Shown here piece after piece: positions 35,609-46,499 of a stretch of DNA of 64,000 nt. A program made the position numbers and the translations under genes. The stretch is from Prochilodus magdalenae (lineage: Eukaryota; Chordata; Actinopteri; Characiformes; Prochilodontidae). The notes beneath the pieces are model-generated. The model was not told the DNA's origin and made no database searches. It saw only the letters and a program-made list of their open reading frames with translations. The stretch is taken from positions 1 to 64,000 of the forward strand of contig JAMWET010000947.1 of assembly GCA_024036415.1 (NCBI GenBank), read 5' to 3'. Positions within the stretch are counted from its first letter, which is position 1, and each line of letters opens with the position of its first letter.

Positions 35609-36986
35609 ATGCAAAACCCTCCGGAGAAATTCCCACTGCAGGATGGCAGAGGCCAAGAGGATGGAACTGTGGTGGTTTCCATTGTTGAACATCCGAAAGA
35701 TTACATAGTGTGGTCCATGGCCAGCATTATCTGCGGAAACCCGTTGTGTCTGGGGCTATGGGCCTTTTATTTCTCTGTAAAGGTGAGTACAATATATCAG
35801 AGATTCTCCGAATGAATCAGCATGTGGAGATAAGGAAATAGATCCGTTCATTATGTACTGCTCACTGGAAAATCTAAATCCAGTCCGTATATCTGAAGTA
35901 GTCGTTTTTGTAGGTTGTTGTAAGCTCGTTATAAACTATGTCACTGATTTCCAGAGAGTGTTAAACTGTATTAGGTGACGTTAATAAGTCATCTCACTAT
36001 TTTGACAGATATATAATTCTTTAATTGATTCAGGAATCTTTTTCTCAACAGCCAAATTATCTTCCAGTATAGTAAGATAGACTGAAATAAGCTCAGTTAG
36101 TCTGCTGTGCAGAATGTTAGGACTGAAACAGAAATGTATACATACATGTATAAAGAAACCAGAGGGTAATCTGAAACTCAATCAACTCCTTGTTCCACCA
36201 CATGGAAAAAGAAAGCAGTGGGAACCTGGAATTGTCTGCCCTGTTCGTTCTTTGATTCTTACAATCAGGTGTATTTAGTCACATTCACCTGCAAGTTTAC
36301 TGTTTATCACTGACAGTATTAGAGGAAGGGTGTGTTAGGGCACATGGTAAACTCATGTATTATCTGTTGGAGTTATCTGTTGGCTGTTGGAGTAAAATTT
36401 CAGTTTCCAGCTACACTTAAACCTGGTGAAGTTAAACCATATTCTGTGGGGTTTTTTTTTTTTTTCACCCGATAACAGACAACCAGGGCAAAGCCCCATA
36501 AGCCCATACCTCATGTCTCCCATACCAAAACAACAATCCAAAATTCCAGAAAATATCTTATTGTCTAATAAGGTTGGAAGTTTTGTTAGGTTAATTTTGT
36601 TGGCTGTGCGCCAGTGTTCCCAAGTTGAGTTAACTCAGTAAAGCTGTAAAGTAAATAAACGTTGACCTCCTGCTAATCAAAAGTCCCTCTGTAGCTACAA
36701 TGGCCTCCACTCAATCAATGTTCTGATTTATCTCAAAGGTGTCCAGTGGGGTCGAAGTCACTGCTCTGTGCTGGCCTCTGGAGTTCCCCAACAACAATCT
36801 GTCCAAAGCAGAATCAGAATTTCAAAAACTGTTAGCGGTGCGTTTGCTGAAACATTGATAGGAGGCCAGTCGTCGTGATGTTACATTAGAGTCCCCTCTG
36901 CTGACTAAAATAATCAGGCAACCCTGTTCTCCCTACAGTGAGGTAATTTAGAGATGTATCATAAACAATGTCTTAAACCTGTTTTT

Positions 36987-37025
<39 letters not shown>

Positions 37026-37202
37026 CAGTCCAGGGACCGGAAGATGTTGGGAGATTTAGAGGGAGCAAGATCATATGGATCTAAAGCTCGCTGTATGAAC
37101 AGTGGGGCCCTCGCTCTCATCACCATTTGGTTTATATTTGTCATCATCATGGTGGCTTTAATGGCCAATTTTTGGCTTCACATCCGGAAATGGAAACACT
37201 GA
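35609..37202 (+). CDS. IFITM1/3-like protein, copy D (two exons)
   Basis: The exons are 35609-35782 (58 codons, donor AAG|GTGAGT) and 37029-37202 (57 codons plus stop, acceptor TTTCAG). The intron is phase 0, 1246 bp, and the protein is 115 residues. Exon 1 differs from copy B by only a few residues. The intramembrane helix is DYIVWSMASIICGNPLCLGL. The loop SRDRKMLGDLEGARSYGSKARC has Thr to Lys next to the conserved Cys. TM2 is ALITIWFIFVIIMVALMANFW and the tail LHIRKWKH is basic. TM2 and tail differ clearly from copy B although the surrounding intron and flanks are nearly the same. An in-frame ATG at 35555 would add 18 residues. The predicted role is antiviral membrane restriction, from family. 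Confidence 0.9.
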
Positions 37203-38511
37203 TTTTAATTCAGAAAATGATTTTCACAAAATTTTGTTGTCTCTGTTAGCTTTGCTGAGCAAATTCATTTTGTCAGTGTGAAAAGCTTTTTCTGTTTACC
37301 TGATGAACATTTTCCTCTCTGTAACAGGATGCTTTAGAGTTAACAAATACAAGTAGTGATCTTTCTCTTGTTACACTTGCAAGTAATTAAAAACACATTA
37401 CACACTGACTGTGCCCATTACTGTGCAAGACAGATAGTCAACTACACAAATAAAATTTTACTAAAGGGGAACACTGATTTCTAAATTAGAAGACTTTTTG
37501 TAATACTGGGCAAAATTCATCTAGTAGCTGTCAATCAAATACATAGAGTAAAAAAACCCATCTCACTGCCCAATGTCTCTAGGTCCATCAGTTTCTGATA
37601 TCCCTGCTTGTGGACTAGTCAGCTATTGTTTCAGGTTTATTTGTCATTTGCACTGAATGTCTGCACATTTATGTATTAAGCTGTTTGGGGTTAGGCTCAG
37701 GTTAATACTCTACCGCAGAGCAGCATTAATATGCATGCTAACTGAATGAGATATAAAGAGATACATTAAATAAATACAAAATAGTCACAAGATACAGAAT
37801 ATATCCAAGATACGGGATCATGTATTGCAAGCCAGAGACATCCCAGAGAAGATGGTATTCATACAAGAAGGCAGAACTTGCTACTTTCGATTTCAGGAAA
37901 AACATTCCCACCCTTCCTGAAAGAAGGCTCGAGACGTGTAGTGTCTTGTCCTGCCAAGAGTCCTTCCAACATGCACTATTCACGTTCTTGGGTACATCAT
38001 TTCACATGGCCTGTTTCTGTGGGATCTGGTCCAGTGATAGATGACACGCTAGTGACACCCTCAGGGTATGAGATTATCCAGCCTGATTGAAAGTTTACCA
38101 TACTTCAGAAATTCCAGTTGGTTGTCTCTGCAGGCCGTTTCTGCCTTACATGTTTCATTAAGTCTTTGACTAACACCTAATGAATACAGTAGTTTAAAAT
38201 CAAATTCACTTTTTGTCACATTATAATTACACAGGTGTGCAAGTGAGTGGAAGTCTCAGATAAATAGTCTTAGTACTTAAATACTATATATGTAGTCATC
38301 ATCAAAAGAAAAAAATTTGCATCCAGAAAGAATCAACTGACAGGAATTAAACTTGATGGGTAGGTTTGGCTGTGAGATGATTCCAACCTAATCGTATTTG
38401 GCCTTTTAGTGCCTCATTGCACTGTAGTTCTACAAATTCCTATTGCATGGTCATTAGTGGATTGTGGGAAACCTCTAAATTGTTTCATTGTTTGGCAGGA
38501 TGGAAAGTGAC

Positions 38512-38938
38512 TCAGGTTGTGTTGATGCACAAGGCTTGTACATGACCATACATGTCAGTGATCAGACGACTGCGTCCCTGCAGTTGTAGGTTCAGCATGT
38601 TCAGATGATCCAGTAGACAATAGAAAATGTATGGCCATATTTCATCTTTCAGCTGTGTGATTTCGTTACCCTTGTTTTCCATGAAATGACAGATTTCCTT
38701 GCACAACTCAAACCATCTCTTTTGTTCCTTTCCACGTCACTTCTGTGTGGTTGGGCACTTTGCCATATTTACAACTCATCTCATCATGAAATGACTGAAA
38801 CTGATGGTGATATAACCCCTTGGCTCTGATTAAAAGAACTGCTTTTGTTGCAGTGCACATCACACGATCTGTTCTCAGCACTTTACCACAAAGGGCCTTT
38901 TGATGTAAAGTACAGTGGCAGGCTGTCAGCTCTAACAC
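38512..38938 (-). pseudogene. hAT-family transposase relic (GTF2IRD2/ZBED-like), copy 2
   Basis: This is the same relic as at 25745-26161 and slightly longer in frame. The first part (38708-38938) reads CHCTLHQKALCGKVL through YGKVPNHTEVTW. After a frameshift the second part (38512-38706) reads LCKEICHFMENKGNEITQLK and DHLNMLNLQLQGRSRLITDM. It is degenerate and carried by the segmental duplication. Confidence 0.75.
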
Positions 38939-39492
38939 GCAGTTCTCCTACCGCATTTTTATTTTCACTCTCCCCACCCGTCCGCTCCTATCACTGCACA
39001 CTGCAGGTACCCCATCCCGTGTGATGTCAGTCCTGTGAGCTTACTCCATGGCAACTTCATGTGCTTCACACATTGATCTGCATTAGAGGTAAAAGGCATT
39101 CAAGCTCCCATCTGTCTTGAAAACCCCCGTGTTCACTGTGCCCTTTAATTCAGCAATATATGTACAGGGGATATAAATATTGTAGTATATTTTACAGATT
39201 ATACAAGATATGTATACAACATGTACAACATGTCATTCTATATGTGCAGGTATCTCTTAGGGCTCCCAGAATGTCCTAAAAACACACCGGAGCACATATG
39301 AGAGGCCAAGACTGCACACATCACACGTCTTGTTACAGACAGTGCTGCGTATATGATTGCCTAAACACGTCTTTTACAAGTACAGCATATCGCATGTTTC
39401 GCCCACACAATAAATCTAATGGTGAAAAGGGGCATAAAATAAACTGAAACTGATTTATTCTCTACTTTATAAGTGAACTCTGATAACTGCTA

Positions 39493-39506
39493 AGTTTCTC
39501 TTTCTT
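39493..39506 (+). promoter_or_regulatory. Consensus ISRE upstream of IFITM pseudogene E
   Basis: AGTTTCTCTTTCTT fits the ISRE consensus AGTTTCNNTTTCNY at every position. It sits in the place equivalent to the ISREs of B and D, followed by TTTAAAATATG near 39590. It is the best ISRE in the window but belongs to a broken gene. Confidence 0.6.
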
Positions 39507-39659
39507 GTTGTAGTGAGTGCTTTTACAGTGCCAAGACCGGTACTTCTTGAACCTCTGTAGTCACCCAATAAGAAACCACTTCTTCTGTTTAAAATATGTC
39601 ATGAGGCCCGTCTCCTGATAGGAGTGTTGGCGCCTGGGTGGATTTGTCATAACCTGCAC

Positions 39660-39780
39660 TCCTGTACATGAGCAGACATATCCAGCATATCCAGCAGCAC
39701 AGGACTGATACTGCTACAGTTATTTCTCAGTAAAGTTGAGTACATCATATCAGAGATTCTCAGAATGAATCAGCATGTGA
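39660..39780 (+). pseudogene. IFITM pseudogene E, exon 1 deleted
   Basis: The 5' leader matches copies B and D up to CTGATACTGCTACAG (39719). It then jumps straight to TTATTTCTCAGTAAAG, the last codons of exon 1. About 155 bp, including the start codon and the intramembrane helix, are gone. The splice donor has changed from AAAGGTGAGT to AAAGTTGAGT. Intron-like pieces follow (39780-40080, similar to 14470 and 36490-36800), but no exon 2 is found before the hAT-like element. It marks a sixth IFITM1/3-like unit that has died. Confidence 0.85.
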
Positions 39781-40323
39781 TACCAGACATGCAGGCCAAA
39801 GCCCCAGAACCCCAACTCTTGAGCCACCTATACCAAAACAACAATCCATAGTTCAGCAAAAGAACCTTCTTTATGTCTAATTAGGGACCTTTGTTGGGAG
39901 TTCACCAGTGCTCCCCAGTTGAGTTGACTCAAAAAAGCTGTAAATAAGTAAAATACTGCCATCAACACCACCACCTCCCAGCCCTACCACTCACTGACCC
40001 TCTGCAGCCATAAGAGCATCCACTCAATCACTGTTCCAGTTTAACTCAAATATCCAGTGTTGAACGAAGTTCCTCTACAATAAATTTGCAAACCAGGTCT
40101 TTACCGGTTGCTAAAACACCTGAACTTAATAATTGGGGGTCCACAGAAAATTGTAACAGGCAGGATGTGGGGGAATTACAAACAATAATCAAAACAACGA
40201 AGCTGAACATCATGTATGTTTTTTGTTGTTTTTTTATTGGCATTAATGTTTTCCAAAATCACAGTATGGAGTTAACATGTGTGAAAAGTGGTGTGGTTTG
40301 TCCATGAGGGGGCAGTGCTTACA

Positions 40324-41559
40324 CAGGGCTCTAGACTAACTTTTTGAACTGGTTGCACTGGTGCGCCTAACGTTTTTTCTTAGGTGCACCAGCACCAAAG
40401 TTAGGTGCACCCAAATTTTTAACTGCATCACATTTAGAACTGCAGTTTTACATGTTCACTTTTTATTTCTCTTTTTTAATCGCTGTCCATATAGGCAATA
40501 TTGACTTGTAAATGATTAACTAACAATGTGGTCAACATAAAGTTCTTTATTTGAAGCACAATTCTACAAGAAAGGTAACACTTGGGCAGTGCATTTGTCA
40601 GGCATGTAATGTGTTTGATAGATGCGTTGTGCTTTTTCAGCGCTTCAATTCTAAATGTATTAGAACCAGTCACAAACGCACTAATGCCGGCCATGGTCTT
40701 CCCACACTCCTTACAGTCAGTGCAGGCTCTGACTCGGAGTCGATCGTATGTGGCTAGTTATCTGATACCGTCTCCGGACCAGGGCTTGACATAACCAACG
40801 CTCTGACACGGAGTCGATCGTATGTGGCTAGTTATCTGATCTGATAACCAACGCTCTGACACGGAGCCATCAGCTTCCCAGGTTAACAATTTTTGAACGG
40901 ATCAGGCCTAAACTGAACATTCTTAACCAAAATGTTGTAAATCATTCTTTTCGTAGTTTCTCGTCATCCGCAGCTACAGCCGCTCTGTTTATCTGACGGG
41001 CTAGGCTACTCACCGCTCTGTCTGACTGCTAGTGTTGTGTCGTTCGCGAACGATTCGTTCGAATGAACGAATCATTTGAGTGAACGTACTGAACCGCTGA
41101 TTCAATTCAGCAGCGACCGTGCAGGCCGGCAGGGGAACTGCGGTGTGGTCTGTGAATCACTGAATCACCCGCGAATCTGGTGGCGGAGACTCACATTGCG
41201 AGGGAACTGTGCTTGCTCAGTGATTCGTTCACTGAACTGAGGGCTCCCGTTCACTCACTGATTCGTTCAGTGAACTGAGGGCTCCCGTTCACTCACTGAT
41301 TCGTTCACTGAACGTACTGACACTGTGATTGACATTCGCGCTGTCCCGCCCTTCACTATCTTTGATTGGTTTAGACCACGAAATGGGCCTGATGTGTGTC
41401 TGTTTTAACCACAGGGAGACTTTCAGAGTCGCGAAGCCTTTTTCTTTTTTCCCCTATCGAACGGCTGGCCGCACTGGTGCGACCTCAGATTTTTTTTTGT
41501 CGCACAATTGAGAAATTAGGTCGCATGTGCGACCAAATTGGTCGCACTCTAGAGCCCTG
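40324..41559. mobile_element. hAT-like non-autonomous DNA element, 1236 bp
   Basis: The termini CAGGGCTCTAGA and TCTAGAGCCCTG are perfect inverse repeats of 12 bases. They continue as looser repeats rich in GGTGCACC and GGTCGCAC motifs. Both ends are flanked by TTACA (40319-40323 and 41560-41564). CAGGG ends suggest hAT, though hAT normally makes an 8-bp duplication and only 5 bases match here. The interior has no transposase. It contains a repeated segment with GGAGTCGATCGTATGTGGCT (40737-40870) and a 38-bp tandem repeat at about 41219-41318. Confidence 0.68.
41219..41318 (+). repeat. 38-bp tandem repeat inside the hAT-like element
   Basis: Units begin TGATTCGTTCACTGAACTGA and continue with GGGCTCCCGTTCACTCAC. 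There are two full units and a partial third. Nearby at 41045-41075, GAACGATTCGTTCGAATGAA and CGAATCATT form a self-complementary cluster of the same GAACGA/TCGTTC motif. Confidence 0.75.
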
Positions 41560-41564
41560 TTACA

Positions 41565-42830
41565 TATGCTCCTTAATCAGACCTGATCAGGGAATGACCC
41601 GTGAGTGAAAGCTATATTTTTTAATAGTAGTGTTCACTAATTTGTTTCCATTTTGGGGTCAATCTCAAGGAAGCACCTAAACGAAACAAGCAAAGGATCA
41701 TGAAATGCTAAAAATTTAAAAGTAAATGACATCATATATGCCAGTACATTACTACAGGTCCTAGACCAAATGTTTTACATTATCATTTTGGTATATGTGA
41801 GACATTAACTCTGGTTTAAAAAATGTTGTCATGTATTTATTTATTTATTTATTTAATTATTTATTCATTTTTTCATTCAGATTTTTAGAGAACTGTTTGA
41901 TTATAGTTACTGTTAGCAACATTTGTCTAGCAGGTCTAGTTTTCAACTAAACTATCTAAAACATGTAACCAAAGACAGGCTAGTTGATTACATCTAGGGT
42001 GGAAATTGGGTCATTTTAACATATTGCCGGACAATTCCAGTAAAATATTTGAACTTCCATCAATTGCAGACAGAGCCAGCCCAGCCCAGTAATAACATTG
42101 GCACGATGTTGCCCCCTTGGATGCTGAAACCCAGTAATAACACATATGCAACATTATAGCCTATAACAGCCTAAACACAAATGGAAGCATATTACGTCCA
42201 GCATCCATACACAGGGCATGTACTCAGTGAGCATTTCTCTCACACGACGCATACGGTTTGCTGTGCATATCAAATGCAATAAATCAGTTGAAACTGAAAA
42301 TCTAAAGGCTTACATCAATAAATGACAGGAAGCACGTTTTAATTAACAAATATATGGGCTGACACTGGCTAGCTAACTAGGTATCAGTAAATGTTTCCCT
42401 CAGGCAGACAGTGGATGATTCATGCAGCACACTCACAAGAGAAAGTGTATTTCTCAGATATATGAAGGTTATTTCCCAAATACCTTAATAGTCTTCCCAA
42501 TTTTCCCTAACAGATTTAGGGTGGAGTACCTGAGGTTAACTCTTACCAAGCTAAGATAAGTAAGAACGATTTTTTCCTTCGATTAGGTCCCTCGGGGCCC
42601 GTGTGGATGGAAGGCGCCTCTAGTATGTGCCTATGCCATCTGTATCACGAGCCGGCTCTGAATGCAGACACACTGGTAAAGCTCTCTTGTGCAACACCGG
42701 ATGCCAAGTTATCATGAATTAAACCTTGTTTACACATTGGGTAACCAGATTTACAGCGTAAATTAGAATTTTTCAGGACTGACCTATGAGTGAGAATTAA
42801 TGATACTGCATTACACCATCAAACTTCATG
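41565..42830. other. No gene recognised
   Basis: This is intergenic sequence with a TTTA microsatellite at 41834-41862. No domain or element end is recognised. Confidence 0.4.
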
Positions 42831-42839
42831 GTAACCTGC

Positions 42840-43168
42840 TGTTAACAGTCTTTCTATTCAGGCACAAAACAAACATCACGCTAAACAGTATCAGACCAAA
42901 AGACTCCAGAGCGATGAATGCAGAGTTAAAAGTCAAATAGGTTTTTATTGTAAACACAAGAAACCCAACTAAGCAGCAATACACAACTACAGAGGTAGGG
43001 TAGGCAAAAGAGTAGTCGAAGAACGAAAACAAGTAATTGCCAGAAAGATAACAACCAGAGAAACGCTCAGACCACGGGAAACGATGGGTGTGACGTCATC
43101 GAATGTGGCCCTCTGGGAAGTGGAGTTCCGAAGTGCGGAGGGAACGGGGAGACCCGGTTGCGTGACAA
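42840..43168 (-). mobile_element. LTR-like sequence, minus orientation
   Basis: Read in inverse, it starts TGTCACGCAACCGGG and includes CTTCCCAGAGGGCCAC and GATGACGTCA. Near its end it has ACAATAAAAA, a polyadenylation-type signal. A related sequence in plus orientation lies at 53047-53527. The TG start and poly-A signal suggest a solo LTR, but no target duplication is clear. Confidence 0.4.
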
Positions 43169-43461
43169 ACAGTAATTACAGGAAGTTACCGTATTTTGTA
43201 AAACAGTGAGATCTGAGCAATTACTTTTTAATGACGCCAACACCGCTAGGCTAATACTCACTTACACGCCTTACCTTCCCACTGCGAGTCACACCGGGGG
43301 ATGCTAAAGTTTACAGCTTTGTTCAGTTTCAAACAGTCAAGCCAAACGGCACTCCCGACAGAGTAAAGAACAGAACAGAGCTGGTAGCCTTAACGAGGCG
43401 AGGCGGACAGATAGTAGCTTCTCTGCATAGTAGTGAGATCTGCCCGTCACCGCTCAGGAAG

Positions 43462-43635
43462 TTTGACCCGCCTTCTGACATCCTCACCAACTTCTACAGA
43501 AGCATCATAGAGAGCATCCTCACAGTCTCCATCACTGTCTGGTATGGCAGCTGCACTGCCTACGTCTGCAAGGCCCTGAAGAGAGTGGTGAGGACAGCGG
43601 AATCCATCATAGGCAGCAAACTTCCAGACTTATAG
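43462..43635 (+). pseudogene. LINE reverse-transcriptase ORF C-terminal fragment
   Basis: The translation includes DILTNFYRSIIESILTVSIT, then VWYGSCTAYVCKALKRVV and RTAESIIGSKLPD, followed by a stop. This matches the C-terminal region of fish non-LTR retrotransposons of the CR1/L2/Rex1 kind (..FYRCTIESILTGCITVWYG..). The following bases (to about 43790) resemble the rest of the ORF and 3' region with further damage. It is 5'-truncated, as is usual. Confidence 0.75.
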
Positions 43636-43799
43636 GACACAGCCTGTTCACTTTACTGCCATCAGACAGGATTAGACAGGCATTATCCAGGCCAGAACAA
43701 ACTGGCTAATGAACAGTTTCTCCCCACAGGCTATCAGGTTCCTATACCTAAACCACTGCACAATTTTATTATTATTATTAATATATCATCTCACTGCTG

Positions 43800-46320
43800 G
43801 ATTTTTAGGATCTTCTTTCAAGTGTCTTCTATGTTCTCATGGATATTAACCAAAACGGTCATCACTTTGTTGAATGTAATGTCTTGAACACAAAAATAAA
43901 AAAAACAAAAATAAATCGGATTTTATGCAGTTCTTGCTAACCTATCATTGTTAAGCAGGTTAAACACAAGTTTATTTTGTTAAGCCTTGTTATGACACTT
44001 AATTAGATACAATAACTTTCTGTCAGGGGCAAAGAACCAAGGCTTTACTAAGCACACAAATAATTGAGCACAGCAACAACACACGAACAGACATAGAGGG
44101 AGAAGGCAAGATCAAAGTCAAGGGACAGGCTGAGGTCAGAACCAGGGTATATAATGATAAATAAGGATATCAGTGTCATTTATCGCCACTCTTTTAGATT
44201 TTTAGTCTAATTCAAATCAGCTTTGTCTTTTTGTTGGTTGTACTGTATAATAAAACACAGTCGGGCTCCTTCTCCAGTGCAGTAAAAAAAAAAAAGACAA
44301 ATAGACGACTAAACAGTAACAATAGGACATGTGCAAAGTGTGTAAAAGCAGTATGTGTATGTCAGACGTGAGACCAGCTAAAACAGCCACAACTTAAATG
44401 GATTGTTCCCTGCTTTCTTTCATTTGAAACAGAAAGCTATCTGGCAGCACTTTTGGAAGGAGTTTGGCTAATTGTCTCAGTTTTGATTGCCTGTAACCAC
44501 TATGAGGCCTGTACTAATTATATAACCGTTACTTCAATGTTTAAAGAAATAATGAATTTAAAAAATATATCACAGAAAAAATGCACCTTATTGTCCTTCT
44601 TTCTCCTCATCTGTAGATCCAATGTGTGATGGCTGTGAGCCATGTCACAGGTATATACAAAAAAATTTATAAAACTAATTACCAAAGGATATTAAAACTG
44701 GAATTATATTCGAAATACTTTCATTTACACATGCATACAATCAAAGTGCAATACTCACCACAAATTACCAGAGACCAGTCAGGTCTGGGTTTTTTCTCCA
44801 TCTGTAGCATTTAAACATGTAAAACAAACAGAGATCCAAGCTAAGAGATGTCAAGACAAAAATCTAGATAAATAGCACTGGCTCAAAATGTTAAAAGTGC
44901 ATTAAAGGGGAATCGTTTTCTATTAGTGTAGATTACGAAGTTCAAATGTAAGTTAAGATGGATACATTTCATCTACAAGAAAACCAGCAACAACATCTAA
45001 TACTAATATCTGCCCTGACATTGAACAGTAAACATTACAAAAGCACATGAACACATTAGGCTTATCTGCATAAACATATTCTATAATAAACATCTTTTCT
45101 CATTTGGTTTTGTTCAATTAGGCTAGTTATTCTACAGTTCCACTGTACCACAAAGAGCATTAAAGAAACTGACCACCCTGAAATCACATTTACATTTTAG
45201 CTTCTTTTTTCAGAACTGCAGCTGCAAGGCTAAAGCTGCCAACCTGCACTAAAACATAGTCAGCTAAAGTATCTCTATTCTTTAATGTATCAGAGCTGCT
45301 CTCACCCCCTGCTCAACACATCCAGGTCGTTATTAAGGTCTTAATTAGACTATTTGACATTGGTTTAGGATGCAGCATGAAAACCAACACAACCCCACTG
45401 CTACAGACAGACACTTAAGACAGAAACTAAGCTGGCAGAAAGCCCAATTTTGAACCTGAATTATTCATCTACATCAGGACTTCCTACTCTGAGTCAGCTA
45501 TCTAAGGTTGCAGGCACAGGATCTAACAAGTTTAGTCCTTAGTAGGTGAGGTGTTGTCTACCGATGAGACAGTTTGTTTGTAAAGGAAAGGAGTGACTAC
45601 AAAACCATTATCTATTGGATAAACACGCACTTTGTATGTGTGCAAGCTTTACCACTGTCAGGTTGTCAGATAAATCACACACCCTATAACAACCAATATA
45701 TGCTGAGCTACATGCATAATCATGAAACAAGGCAGCAGCATTAAAAACCGCACAATATGTGCAACAGTGACTCCAGCAGGCCTGGCTATTACAGCCTAAC
45801 TAAATAGGAGAGCCTGTAGGCAACAAAGAGAGCGCAGCATGACCCAGCACTATTCTCGCACTATTAGTAATATGTTCATTGAAGACCAGAGCAAGATCAA
45901 TTGTAACACCTGGACTTTTACAGATGTATGTGGTGTGACAAAGAAGCTATTAAAATGAATGGTTAATGCAGACAGATTGATTCTAACAGCTTTTGGACTA
46001 AAAATAATTTCTGCTTTGTTTGAGTTGAGTAGGAAGAAGTTTCTCATCATTCAGTCTTTAATGTCTCTTACACAGTCCTCTGTCCTGGTTGAAATGTATC
46101 ATCTGGTTTGTGTGTCGAGAGCATAGCAGTGGAAATTTATGCCATGTTTTCTGATAATGATACCTATTGGTAGCTGAGCCCTGCCGAACACCATACTTTT
46201 ATCTGAACAGATGATCTGCCGTTTACACTTACAAGCTGATAGCAATCACCAACGTAAGATCTGAGCCATGCAAGAGCTTTTCCAGTTACTAGTGCTTTCT
46301 AGCCTACATAGTAAGATAGA
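43800..46320. other. No gene recognised
   Basis: This is AT-rich intergenic sequence. No protein domain, RNA gene or transposon end was identified on either strand. Short open frames (for example 44626-44814 and 45850-46050) look random. Confidence 0.4.
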
Positions 46321-46327
46321 GAGAGTG

Positions 46328-46330
<3 letters not shown>

Positions 46331-46376
<46 letters not shown>

Positions 46377-46381
46377 AGAAA

Positions 46382-46412
<31 letters not shown>

Positions 46413-46423
46413 GAGGGAGAGAG

Positions 46424-46480
<57 letters not shown>
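46331..46480. repeat. Compound (TG)n-(GA)n microsatellite
   Basis: About 21 TG dinucleotides are followed by about 100 bp of GA-rich repeat with scattered AAG and GGA interruptions. Low-complexity open frames through it are artefacts. Confidence 0.95.
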
Positions 46481-46484
<4 letters not shown>

Positions 46485-46499
46485 GCATATGCATGTGTA

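Larger units (their letters stand above)
33460..39172 (+). repeat. Segmental duplication, copy 2 (gene D unit)
   Basis: This is nearly identical by eye to 21500-26400 (see that entry). It carries gene D, the unit flank blocks and the hAT relic. It ends at CAGGGGATATAAATATTG, where copy 1 instead runs into the Tc1 terminal fragment. Confidence 0.85.
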
